Source of the DNA: Sphingobium xanthum
GTDB lineage: Bacteria; Pseudomonadota; Alphaproteobacteria; Sphingomonadales; Sphingomonadaceae
DNA length: 64,000 bases
Reading direction: 5' to 3'
NCBI RefSeq assembly: GCF_019737615.1
Contig: NZ_JAHKKS010000004.1
Span: 235,147-299,146, forward strand
A program made the translations under genes and the position numbers. Positions 46,559 to 56,300 of this stretch are shown here, piece by piece. Every line of letters begins with the position of its first letter. Position 1 is the first letter of the stretch. The notes beneath the pieces are model-generated. The model was given only the letters and a program-made list of their open reading frames with translations, was not told where the DNA came from and did no database searches.

Positions 46559-47929
46559 TCAATAGCGGTCCGGGACTTGACCCTGAATGTCCCAGCTATA
46601 ACTGTCTTCCGGATAGGGAAGCATGGTCGCGGTCCACTCGGCATGGGCCTTCTTCATCGCTTCGAAGCGAGCAGGCTCGCGCTTTGCGAGATTGGCGCGC
46701 TCATGCTCGTCCTGCGCCAGATTGAAGAGATGCTCATGCCCGCCGAGGCGCAGATATTTCCAGTCGCCGTCGCGATGTGCAGCCTGGCCATTAGCCTTGT
46801 ACATCCAGAACAGCTTGCGCGGGGCGCTGGCGCCGCCGAGCAACTGTGGCAGGACGCTCGTGCCGTCAGTCTGGAGGGAGGAGGCGCTGCCGCCCGCCGC
46901 CTCGAAGAAGGTCGGCATCCAGTCCATCGACATCGCCACCTGATCGCTCTCGCTCCCTGCGCGAATGCGCGCGGGCCAGCGCACCAGTACCGGCACGCGG
47001 ATGCCGCCCTCCAGCAATTCGCCCTTCATGCCGGTCAGCGGCCAAACGTTGGAGAATCGCTCACCGCCATTGTCGCTGGTGAAGACGACGATGCTGTTCT
47101 CCGCCTCGCCAATGTCGGCGAGGGCCTGCAGCACCTTGCCGACGTTCCCATCGAGCGAGGAGAGCATCTTCTGGAAGGTTGCGATGCTGCCGCCATCATG
47201 ATGCTGGATGTCCGAGAGTGACTGCGCGATCGCCATGTCCTCCGGCCCCTCCCACGGCCAATGCGGCGCGGTGAAATGCAGGCTCAGGAACAACGGTACA
47301 TTGTCAGCCTTGGCTTCGCGAATCTCGCGGACAGCCCGGTCGCCCAGCTCGTCAGTAAGATAGCGGTGACCCTTCAGAACCTGGTCGCCATCGCGCAGGG
47401 CGGCGCTGTCGTTGCCGCCCTGGAGGAAGTAATCCTTCCCGCCGGAATAGAGCCCGAAGAAACGATCATAGCCGCTCTTGAGCGGGCCGAAGCGCGGTGC
47501 ATCGCCCATGTGCCATTTGCCGACCAGCGCCGTGCGATAGCCCAGAGCCTTCAGATGGCGCGGCATGGTGGGAAGGGCGGGGTCGAGCCCGATCTTGTCC
47601 GAGTTCGCGGCGAGCGGCTCTTCCTGGCCGACACGAAACCGGTTCTGATAGCGACCGGTGATCAGGCCGACGCGGGTGGCGGTGCAGACGCAACTATTGG
47701 CATAGGCGTGTCGCAGCACGATGCCCTCTGCGCCGATGCGATCGATATTGGGCGTCTCATATACCTTGCCGAAACTGCCGAGGTCGCCATAACCCATGTC
47801 ATCGGCCATGATGTAGATGATGTTTGGCTGTTTGGGGGAAGGCGCCGAGGCGGCACTGCCTCGTTGCGCAGCCAGCGCCGCTCCCGCACCCAGCGCTCCG
47901 CCCAACACTCCGCGCCTGGTCATGACCAT
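46559..47929 (-). CDS. Tat-exported sulfatase (arylsulfatase)
   Basis: This 456-residue enzyme has an N-terminal Tat signal (MTRRGVLGGALGAGAALA) and the sulfatase fold: metal-binding IIYIMADDMGYGDLG, formylglycine motif CTATR in SCVCTATRVGL, then LVGKWHMG and FTSDNGG. The motif uses Ala at the usual Pro position, which fits the CxAxR variant. ATG 47929 is preferred by its nine-base spacing from GGAGG; ATG 47938 is an alternative. A TetR gene is divergent with about 150 bases between. The substrate is unknown. Confidence 0.88.
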   Translation of the reverse strand: MVMTRRGVLGGALGAGAALAAQRGSAASAPSPKQPNIIYIMADDMGYGDLGSFGKVYETPNIDRIGAEGIVLRHAYANSCVCTATRVGLITGRYQNRFRVGQEEPLAANSDKIGLDPALPTMPRHLKALGYRTALVGKWHMGDAPRFGPLKSGYDRFFGLYSGGKDYFLQGGNDSAALRDGDQVLKGHRYLTDELGDRAVREIREAKADNVPLFLSLHFTAPHWPWEGPEDMAIAQSLSDIQHHDGGSIATFQKMLSSLDGNVGKVLQALADIGEAENSIVVFTSDNGGERFSNVWPLTGMKGELLEGGIRVPVLVRWPARIRAGSESDQVAMSMDWMPTFFEAAGGSASSLQTDGTSVLPQLLGGASAPRKLFWMYKANGQAAHRDGDWKYLRLGGHEHLFNLAQDEHERANLAKREPARFEAMKKAHAEWTATMLPYPEDSYSWDIQGQVPDRY

Positions 47930-48079
47930 GTTCGGCATCCTCCGTCGTTTTCCACCGAAAAATATGAATTTGTTTTCACATATGCTAGTGAGGCTTTTGT
48001 GCGGAGGCAAGGAGGAACAAGATGATGACCGGCGCGGGGGGATGGCCATGATCGATGCTGGCCGATAGGGAAGCGGACG

Positions 48080-48700
48080 ATGGCAGCGCCGCTCAACCTC
48101 GACATACCGCAGCCGCAGCAATCGCGGAGCATGCGGACGCAGCAGGTGCTGATCGACGCGGGCCGCGCAATCCTGCGCGATACGCCGTGGGAAGCGGTTT
48201 CGATCGCGATGATCGCGCAAAAGGCCGAGCGTTCGGTCGGCGTGTTCTACCAGCGGTTCGGCAGCAAGGAGGACTTTCTGACAGTCCTCATCAATCTGTG
48301 GCTGGCGGAGGGCTACGCGCGGGTTGAGGAAGAGCGAGAACCAAGCAGTCCGCTTGCCGTGATCGAGCGAAATCTGAACGCGCTTTATGAGCGCATCCGC
48401 ACCAATCGTTACTTCTGGCGGGCTGCGCTCCAGCGCGCCATGGACGATCCGGCGAGCTGGGAGCCATTTCGCCAGCTCGGCACGGCAATTCGCCAGAAGT
48501 TCGCCGACGAACTCGGCGCGGGCCTTGGGCGTCCGCTGGATGCTGCGGAACGGCACCGGCTCGATCTTGCGAGTCAGGTGTTCAACAGCGTCATCAACAA
48601 TGCGCTGTTGAACGATCCGGGGCCGCTGCGGATCGATCAGCCCGAGTTCCTGCCGACCATCAAGCAAATCTTCCTGACGGTCGCGGCCCTGGATCTCTAA
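48080..48700 (+). CDS. TetR family transcriptional regulator
   Basis: This 206-residue regulator has an N-terminal HTH with [28 protein letters not shown] and a helical C-terminal ligand domain. It is divergent from the sulfatase gene and likely regulates it. Its TAA overlaps the hslU stop by four bases on the opposite strand. Confidence 0.88.
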   Translation: MAAPLNLDIPQPQQSRSMRTQQVLIDAGRAILRDTPWEAVSIAMIAQKAERSVGVFYQRFGSKEDFLTVLINLWLAEGYARVEEEREPSSPLAVIERNLNALYERIRTNRYFWRAALQRAMDDPASWEPFRQLGTAIRQKFADELGAGLGRPLDAAERHRLDLASQVFNSVINNALLNDPGPLRIDQPEFLPTIKQIFLTVAALDL

Positions 48701-49998
48701 AGGATATATTTGCTGAGATCGGTGTCCTTGGCGATGCCGGAGAGCTGGCGATCGACATAGGCGGCATCGATGCGGATCGTCTCGCCTGCGCGCGTGTCTG
48801 CCTCGAAGCTTACATCCTCCAGCAGCTTTTCCATGACGGTCTGGAGACGGCGCGCGCCGATATTCTCGACCTGTTCGTTCACGCCGGCGGCGATCTTGGC
48901 GATGGCGCGGATGCCGTCCGGCTCCAGGCTGATCGTGACGCCTTCGGTGGCCAGCAGCGCGGCATATTGCTCGGGAAGCGACGCCTTGGTGTCGGAGAGG
49001 ATCGCGACGAAATCTTCTTCGGTGAGACCCTTCAGTTCCACGCGGATCGGCAAGCGGCCCTGCAGCTCGGGCAACAGATCGCTCGGCTTGGCGACATGGA
49101 AGGCACCGCTCGCGATGAACAGGATATGGTCGGTCTTGAGTGGGCCATATTTGGTCGCGACGGTCGTGCCCTCGATAAGTGGCAGCAGGTCGCGCTGGAC
49201 GCCTTCGCGGCTCACCGATCCGCCGCGCACGTCGCTGACCGCGATCTTGTCGATCTCGTCGAGGAACACGATGCCGTTCTGCTCGGCGCTCTGGATGGCG
49301 ACGCGGGCGACATCGTCCTGATCGAGGCGCTTGTCCTGCTCCTCCTCGACCAGCTTGTCCCAGGCGTCGGCCACGCGCAGCTTGCGGCGCTTCTTCTGCT
49401 GCCCGCCCATCGCTTTCGACATCATGTCGGAGAGATTGATCATGCCGATATTGCCGCCCATGCCGGGGATCTCCATCGGCATGCCCGGTGCGTCGGCCAC
49501 TTCGACCTCGACCTCGACGTCGTTCATCTGATTGGCTTCAATCTTCTGGCGGAAGGAGAGGCGGGTCGCCTCGCTGGCTTCCTTGCCGGTGAGCGCGTCG
49601 AGCAGGCGCTGCATCGCCGCTTCGGACGCCGCGCCGCGCACGGCCTCACGGCGGCGCTCTTTCTCGAGGCGCATGGCCTCTTCCACCAGATCGCGCACGA
49701 TCTGCTCGACGTCGCGGCCGACATAGCCGACTTCGGTGAACTTGGTGGCCTCGACCTTGATGAAGGGGGCGTCGGCGAGCTTGGCGAGGCGGCGGCTGAT
49801 CTCGGTCTTGCCGCAGCCCGTGGGGCCGATCATCAGGATATTCTTGGGCGTCACCTCATCGCGCAGTTCCGGCGCAAGCTTCTGACGGCGCCAGCGATTG
49901 CGCAGGGCGACGGCAACGGCGCGCTTGGCGTCGGCCTGGCCGATGATGTGCGCGTCGAGCGCGGAGACGATGGCTTTGGGGGTCAGGTTGTCGTTCAT
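48697..49998 (-). CDS. hslU: ATP-dependent protease ATPase subunit HslU
   Basis: This 433-residue AAA+ unfoldase has Walker [10 protein letters not shown], Walker [12 protein letters not shown] and the C-terminal tail that inserts into HslV (TDLSKYIL). It works with the hslV product upstream. Normal family length. Confidence 0.96.
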   Translation of the reverse strand: MNDNLTPKAIVSALDAHIIGQADAKRAVAVALRNRWRRQKLAPELRDEVTPKNILMIGPTGCGKTEISRRLAKLADAPFIKVEATKFTEVGYVGRDVEQIVRDLVEEAMRLEKERRREAVRGAASEAAMQRLLDALTGKEASEATRLSFRQKIEANQMNDVEVEVEVADAPGMPMEIPGMGGNIGMINLSDMMSKAMGGQQKKRRKLRVADAWDKLVEEEQDKRLDQDDVARVAIQSAEQNGIVFLDEIDKIAVSDVRGGSVSREGVQRDLLPLIEGTTVATKYGPLKTDHILFIASGAFHVAKPSDLLPELQGRLPIRVELKGLTEEDFVAILSDTKASLPEQYAALLATEGVTISLEPDGIRAIAKIAAGVNEQVENIGARRLQTVMEKLLEDVSFEADTRAGETIRIDAAYVDRQLSGIAKDTDLSKYIL

Positions 49999-50013
49999 AT
50001 GGTCACTTCAGAT

Positions 50014-50085
50014 CCGTTCGTGCCGAGCGAAGTCGAGGCACGCTGAGGCTGTGCTGTCCGTCTCGACTTCGCTCGAGACGAACGG
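50014..50085. repeat. Inverted REP-like pair between hslV and hslU
   Basis: Related half elements CCGTTCGTGCCGAGCGAAGT... (from 50014) and a copy on the opposite strand (50060-50085, ending ACGAACGG) share the core CTCGACTTCGCTCG. Each half is also a hairpin. The motif is typical of sphingomonad intergenic repeats and here lies inside the hslVU operon. Confidence 0.75.
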
Positions 50086-50094
50086 GGAGGGTGG

Positions 50095-50661
50095 TCAGCT
50101 TACCGAGTCCAATGTCTCGATGGTCAGGCTGTCATTGGTGTAGACACAAATCTCCGCCGCGATGCCCATCGCTTTGCGGGCGAGGGTCTCTGCATCGGAC
50201 TCGTAATCCTTGAGCGCGCGGGCGGCGGAAAGGGCGTAATTGCCGCCGGAGCCGATTGCTGCGATGCCATGCAGCGGCTCCAGCACATCGCCATTGCCGG
50301 TGAGGATCAGGGTCGTCTCCTTGTCGGCGACGATCATCATCGCTTCGAGATTGCGGAGATATTTGTCGGTCCGCCAGTCCTTGGCGAGCTCGACCGCGGC
50401 ACGCATCAGCTGGCCGTTGTGGCGCTCCAGCTTGGCTTCCAGGCGCTCGAACAGGGTGAAGGCGTCGGCGGTCGCGCCGGCGAACCCGCCGATGACGCTG
50501 CCGTCATGCAGGCGGCGTACCTTGCGGGCATTGGGCTTCATTACCGTCTGGCCCATCGAGACCTGGCCATCGCCGATGACGACGACCTTGCCGGAGGAAC
50601 GAACGGAGAGAATGGTGGTGCCGTGCCAGACGGGCGTGGCGTGAGGGTCTTGAGCAGTCAT
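50095..50661 (-). CDS. hslV: ATP-dependent protease subunit HslV
   Basis: This 188-residue proteasome-like peptidase becomes active after removal of a 14-residue propeptide, exposing Thr in HGTTILSVR. The remaining family motifs are present ([31 protein letters not shown]). Start 50661 gives the short propeptide; a longer frame is not used. hslU follows after about 95 bases containing a repeat. Confidence 0.95.
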   Translation of the reverse strand: MTAQDPHATPVWHGTTILSVRSSGKVVVIGDGQVSMGQTVMKPNARKVRRLHDGSVIGGFAGATADAFTLFERLEAKLERHNGQLMRAAVELAKDWRTDKYLRNLEAMMIVADKETTLILTGNGDVLEPLHGIAAIGSGGNYALSAARALKDYESDAETLARKAMGIAAEICVYTNDSLTIETLDSVS

Positions 50662-50775
50662 GCGCCGCCATATGGGAGGCAGGAACTCGCGGCGCAAGCG
50701 TCCGCCGCCGTGGGAGCGGTACGGCGGCAAAATCCTGCTTTACAGGCGCGCGGGCCGCATGCTCTTGAAGCGTCC

Positions 50776-52803
50776 ATGAAAACATCCCTGTTGCTGGCGC
50801 TCAGCCTCTCTGCTTCGCTCCTCCCCGCCGCCGCTCTGGCCAAGCAGGAGCGCTTCTCGGTCATCTACGGCCAGAAGACGGTCGGCCATCTGATCGCCGA
50901 TACCGAAGGGGCGAAGACGTCGATCGACTTCGATTACAAGAATAACGGTCGCGGCCCGACGATGAAGGAGCAGCTTCAGGTCGACGCCAACGGCCTGCCG
51001 ACGAGCTGGACGCTGACCGGCGCGACCACTTTCGGCAGCAAAGTCAGCGAAACGTTTTCGGCGAAAGGCGGAAAGTCGAGCTGGGTCGACTCGACCGGCA
51101 AGGGCAGCGCCGTCGTCAAGGAACGCGCTCTCTACGTGGCGCAGGCGGGCAGCCCGTGGGCGCTTGGGCTCTATGCGCGCGCTTTGCTCAAGCGCGAGGA
51201 TCACCGGATGCCGGCGCTCCCCGGCGGCACGCTCGCGCTCGACAAGGTCGGTGATCTCAGCATCGCGGGCACCGCCGGCGCGACCACTGTCACGGCTTAT
51301 GCACTGAGTGGCATCGACACGGCACCGAGCTATTTCGCGCTCGATGCCGATGGAGCGCTGTTCGCCTATATGACGCCCGATTTCGCGGTCGTTCGCGAAG
51401 GTTATGAGCAGGACGAAGCGAAGCTGCGCGCTTATGCCGAGAAACTCTCGACCGAGCGCTATGTCGACATCCAGCAGAAGACCGCGCATCGCTATGGTAC
51501 GCCGGTCCGCATCCGCAATGTGCGGGTGTTCCAGCCGGTCAGCAAGACGTTGTCCGATCCCGTCTCTGTCGTCGTCAATGGCCGCACCATTGCCGCCGTC
51601 GAGCCGCTGGACAGCCCCGCGACGCCGGGCGAAGTGACGATCGACGGGGCAGGGGGCACGCTGCTCGCCGGCTTCAACGAGATGCACGGTCATATCGGCC
51701 AGGACGACGCGCTGCTGAACCTAATGGCCGGCATCACGACCGTCCGCGACATGGGCAATGACAATGCAGTGCTCGATACGCTGATCGACCGGATCGACGC
51801 CGGCACGATCGGCGGTCCGCGCATCGTGCGCAGCGGCTTCCTGGAAGGGAAGAGCCAGTTCAACGCGAACAACGGCATCGTCGTTGACGGCGAGGCGGCC
51901 GCGCTCGATGCCGTGCGCTGGTATGCGGCACGCGGCTATTGGCAGATCAAGGTCTATAACAGCATGAACTCGGCCTGGGTGCCGGCGGTCATCAAGGAAG
52001 CGCACCGGCTCGGCATGCGGGTCGCGGGTCATGTCCCGGCTTTCGCCACCGCCGATCAGATGATCGAGGCCGGCTATGACGAGATCACCCATATCAACCA
52101 GTTCATGCTGGGCTGGGTGATCCAGCCGAACGAGGACACGCGCACCTTGTTCCGTATCACCGCGCTCAAGCGGCTGCCCGCTCTCGACCTGAACGGCGAG
52201 AAAGCGCAGCGCACGATCGGCCTCATGGTGAGCCACAAGACCGCGATCGATCCGACCATCGGCATCCACGAGCTGGCGCTGCTTGGCCGCGACGGCAAGC
52301 CAATGCAAGGGTCGGTCGATTATATCGATCATATGCCGATCGGATCGCAGCGCAGCCTCAAGAAGGCGATGCTGGACACCTCCGCACCAGGCGACGACGC
52401 CGCCTATCGCGCTGCCTATGACAAGATCGTTGCGACCGTGAAGACGCTGAACGAGCGTGGTATCTTCATCGTGCCCGGCACCGATACGGGCGGGTCCTTC
52501 ACCTATCATCGCGAGCTGGAGCTCATGCAGTCGATCGGCATGACGCCCGCCGATGTCCTTGCCCGCGCGACCTATGAAACAGCCCGCTATATGGGCCGCG
52601 ACCAGACCCTGGGCTCGATCGAGAAGGGCAAGCTCGCCGACTTCATGCTGCTGCCCGGCGATCCGACCAAGGACCTCAAGGCGATCAAGAGCATCGCGCT
52701 CGTCGCCAAGGACGGGGTGTTCTATTATCCGGCCGAAATCTATCCCGCGTTCGGTATCCGGCCGTTTGCGGAGGCGCCCAAAGTCACGCTACCGGCCAAG
52801 TAA
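50776..52803 (+). CDS. Exported amidohydrolase with a large N-terminal extension
   Basis: This 675-residue protein has a signal peptide (LLLALSLSASLLPAAALA), an N-terminal beta-rich region of about 220 residues and a metal-dependent amidohydrolase domain. Metal ligands are visible in order: HxH in NEMHGHIG, candidate Lys in WQIKVYN, His in RVAGHVPA and ITHINQF, and Asp in PGTDTGG. It hydrolyses an amide or related bond outside the cytosol; the substrate is unknown. It is divergent from hslV. The long upstream frame from 50269 is a shadow of hslV. Confidence 0.87.
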   Translation: MKTSLLLALSLSASLLPAAALAKQERFSVIYGQKTVGHLIADTEGAKTSIDFDYKNNGRGPTMKEQLQVDANGLPTSWTLTGATTFGSKVSETFSAKGGKSSWVDSTGKGSAVVKERALYVAQAGSPWALGLYARALLKREDHRMPALPGGTLALDKVGDLSIAGTAGATTVTAYALSGIDTAPSYFALDADGALFAYMTPDFAVVREGYEQDEAKLRAYAEKLSTERYVDIQQKTAHRYGTPVRIRNVRVFQPVSKTLSDPVSVVVNGRTIAAVEPLDSPATPGEVTIDGAGGTLLAGFNEMHGHIGQDDALLNLMAGITTVRDMGNDNAVLDTLIDRIDAGTIGGPRIVRSGFLEGKSQFNANNGIVVDGEAAALDAVRWYAARGYWQIKVYNSMNSAWVPAVIKEAHRLGMRVAGHVPAFATADQMIEAGYDEITHINQFMLGWVIQPNEDTRTLFRITALKRLPALDLNGEKAQRTIGLMVSHKTAIDPTIGIHELALLGRDGKPMQGSVDYIDHMPIGSQRSLKKAMLDTSAPGDDAAYRAAYDKIVATVKTLNERGIFIVPGTDTGGSFTYHRELELMQSIGMTPADVLARATYETARYMGRDQTLGSIEKGKLADFMLLPGDPTKDLKAIKSIALVAKDGVFYYPAEIYPAFGIRPFAEAPKVTLPAK

Positions 52804-52899
52804 GGGCGTCCGAGCGCGCTGGCAGGCGGATCGATCCGCCCGACCCGCTTGACAGCGCGCCCCGCTCTCGTCAAAGCGCTCGCTCCGCGCGGAAGCGTC

Positions 52900-52974
52900 G
52901 GGCGCGTAGCTCAGTGGTAGAGCACACCCTTCACACGGGTGGGGTCGTAGGTTCAATCCCTACCGCGCCCACCA
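52900..52974 (+). tRNA. tRNA-Val (anticodon CAC)
   Basis: A 75-base cloverleaf with encoded CCA. Acceptor GGGCGCG pairs with CGCGCCC; the anticodon stem CACCC/GGGTG surrounds TTCACAC, giving CAC for GUG codons. The T-arm GTAGGTTCAATCCCTAC is intact. The AT-rich island begins immediately after the 3' end, so it is the probable attachment site. Confidence 0.94.
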
Positions 52975-53380
52975 TGTTTTTCAAGGCGTTAAGTGCCTTT
53001 AAGAATATGGCTCTCAGTCCTGCCCCACCGTATCCTCACCAGCAAGACCGATAAACCTTGAGCCGCCGCAATGGCAGGGATTGCGCGTGGGCCGTTTTCC
53101 GGCGATCGACATAGCGAAAGCCATGCCTGCTCCTTCCTGCATGGGCCTCACCAATTTTCGTTGATCGGCGAGGGGGTGCCCCCGGCGGGGGAGGGGTAAA
53201 ATCGTCTATTTCATTCGGACTTCGAAATCCGCCTCTCGCGCGACATAAAAATTTTGAAATTGCGATGCCGTCATCTTTATCCATCGGCACGCATCCACCC
53301 CATTATTGATGCGTTTTCTGTTGCCATTTTGTTCGCGCTCGAACTAGCTATAGACTGAAGTTTGGCTAGGAGGATGGCAG
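52975..53380. other. Island boundary region without a supported gene
   Basis: This 406-base stretch joins tRNA-Val to the giant gene. A weak hairpin (52983-52999) follows the tRNA. An open frame at 53036-53290 (minus) has an unconvincing protein and no good start. Composition drifts to AT-rich toward 53200. The AGGAGG at 53368-53373 is the ribosome-binding site of the next gene. Confidence 0.5.
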
Positions 53381-56300
53381 TTGAGTGGTTGGGCAACAAG
53401 CGCGGTAAGCAAAGGGGCAGCCGCAGCTATAAAGCCTGCGATTGATGCTCTTCGTAAGCAAGTTGGTCGGCGCGGTGCCTCTCAAATTGCAGGGCAAGTT
53501 TCCCTTCCATCCGCTATGGAATTTGAGGAGGCGTTGGCCCTGATATCCGAGCAACCGGGGACGTTGCCCGGCTTTCTTGCTCATCATGCGAAGCGCGCCC
53601 TCTCAGACATACCTGATGTTTTCCAAGACGAGAATGTTCGTATCTGGCTCCAGAGAGAAGATGTCAGATCGCTTGTTATCGAAGGCGCTCGCGCCGCAAT
53701 CGCGGGACGCTCGGCTGACGAGGAGCGTCAAACCGCGACAGCTTCCTTTGTCGAAAACCTTGGCGATTTCGCTTGGTGGGGTGAGTTTGTTTTCGATTGT
53801 GCGGTTGCCTTCCTAGCGCTGACAATCAAAACTAAAATGAACCCCGGCCAACGAGCCATAATTGACAACGCGAATTTCAATACGGAACTTCTAAGTCAAG
53901 AAATTGCCGGATTGCGCGCGTCGGTTCTTCCTCAATCACCGGATGCCATCCGAGCGTTTATTGAGCCACGAGTACGGCGAGAGGAGCGAGAGAGATCGCT
54001 TGTTGATGACCAGCGTCAAGACAGACTGGTCAGTTTGGCTCGCCGGGTGATCGAAGGGGATTTGCAGGCCGCAGATCAGGACATTCGTATAGCGTTGTTC
54101 CGCTCTACTGCGGCTGCACTGGCTCGTGCAGACCGGTGTGACGAAGCGGAAAGCTGGATTGAACAAGCACGGTTGGCGGGCGCAAATGACCTTTCGCCTG
54201 ATCTCGCTCGGGTCGCTCTCAACCGGGGCGAGTATGGCACGGTGTTTGACCTGCTCGGTGACAGGACAGATAGCATTTCGGTGATGCTGGTCGCAGACGC
54301 TCTGAAGCGTCGAGACGGGCTGCAAGTCGGGCTGGACTACATCAAAAAGCATCTGACTGCTGCTGATATGAGCGGGTTTGCGTTAGCTACGACGGCAACC
54401 TGGTCAGCGAACGCAGGGGATTGGACCGGAGCAGAGAAATTACTTGCGGGAGCGAGCCCCGCGCAATGTGATGAAAATCCGACTATTCCTTATGTCCGTA
54501 TGCGCTTGCGGTTGGCCTTGATGTTGCCCGAAGGGCAGCGAGAAAACCTAATAGACTCCGATAACGCGCTACCTCGCCAAGAAGCACTGAGAAACGACGT
54601 TGAGGGGCGGCGTCTCTCTTCTGCGGCAATAAATGATCTCGATGAGTTCAGGCGGCTAGTTCCGGATATTCATGCGGAGAAAGGGCTCTGGTTTGACGCG
54701 CAGCGACTTTTCTTGCGTCTGACCGACCGGAATGGCCCAGATTACGCGGTAGCGGTCGATGAAATTAAGTCTCTCGTGACAGAGCCTGCGACGGCGGTTC
54801 TGTTTGGGATGATTGCCTTGTCCTTCGACTTGGATTTTGAATGGCAGACGTTAAGGGAAGAACTCGCACGAAAAGAGCTGTTTGGGAACCTAGAAGGCGC
54901 GGAGCTTCACGCGGCGTTTCAGCTCACTATGGCTAGCGGAACTCCCCATGAAGTGTCTGCATTTGCCGAGCGTTATCAAGACGCCCTTTTGGCTGCCGGT
55001 GCACCCCTCCAAGCGGTGGTCGGTGTACGGATTGAGATAGCCGCAAAGACGGGAAGGAGTGATCTAGCAAAAGAGCTATTTTCTGAGTGGAGACAAGCTC
55101 TAGCATCGGACGTTGTAACAAGGCTTGAGGCGATAATTGCCCAAGTGGATGAAAAATTCTCTGCCGTAGAGGCATGGAGGGGAGCCTTTAAGCAGACTGG
55201 CGGCGATTTGGAATTGCTCCGGTTGGTTGAGGTGATGATCCCGGCTAATGATCCAGACTTGGGCGTATCTGCTGTCGAACTCTGGAAACGGCGGCATCGC
55301 GTGGACGATGTATCTCGGGCCGCTAACGCTCTGTTCAATGCGGGACGTGACACTGAACTCGATACTCTGTTGGACGCTATCGGGAACGATGGAAATCACG
55401 ATCAGGGGATTGCTCGCCACAAGGCATGGGCTGCGTTCCGGCATGGACAGTTAGCTGATGCTCGCGCTCAGTGTGCCGTGCTGCGTGAGACAAGCCCTGA
55501 TGACGAAGGTCTGCGCCAACTTGAGATCAACATTCTTTTGGAATCGGGCAAGTGGCGTGATCTGAGTGGGATTGCCAATGAAGACTGGCAACGGCGCGAT
55601 TTCCGAACCGCTCGCCAATTGCTGCAAGCCGCAGAATTTTCTCAAATTATTCAAGACCCTGTATGTGATGACCTGGCGAGGGCCGCCGTAGCGAAAGCTC
55701 CAAATGATCCTCACATCTTAACCGCAGCATTTGGCTTTGCCATTCGCCGAGGAACCGACTGGAGTAGCGAGGCAGGCCAGTGGCTGCGCAACGCTGCAAA
55801 AGAATCAGGCCCAGATGGACCCATGAAGAAGGGAAACATACGCGAGTTCATTGAAATGGCCCAGGATCGGGCGGAGCGCACGCAATCATTGGACCGCATG
55901 CTGCTATCTGGTCAGATGCCGCTTGAGCTTGTGGCTCGTCCGCTCGGTATCACCATTTCCGAACTCATTCTCGACAGGCTTGCCTCCAACAGTAATCTCA
56001 GAGATGCGCGTCAGCGCGTGTGCCTGCCATTAATCGCGGGCAACCGTTTGCCAGTCGATCTTTCTGAACTTCAATGCGTGGCATTCGACCTGCCAGCACT
56101 ATTGGCGCTTGAAATGATTGGAATCCTTCAAGCCGCGTTGGACCTGTTTCCCAAGGTTTTCTTACCCGCTGGCATTATGCCGCAGCTATTCAGCGACTAC
56201 ATCGAGGCGCAACGAGGTCAGAAATCGAGATTTGAGCAGGCTCAGAGGCTTAAGGCCGCTATTGATAATGGCGTTTTTGTCGTTGAAAGTGGTATTTCCG

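Noticed and set aside
47942..48079. A possible TetR operator with ATATGAA and TTCACATAT
   Set aside because: The two halves match only partly, so I do not list it as a site.
53036..53290. An 84-codon minus-strand frame after tRNA-Val
   Set aside because: Low-complexity, basic sequence without start signals; better explained as island-boundary DNA.
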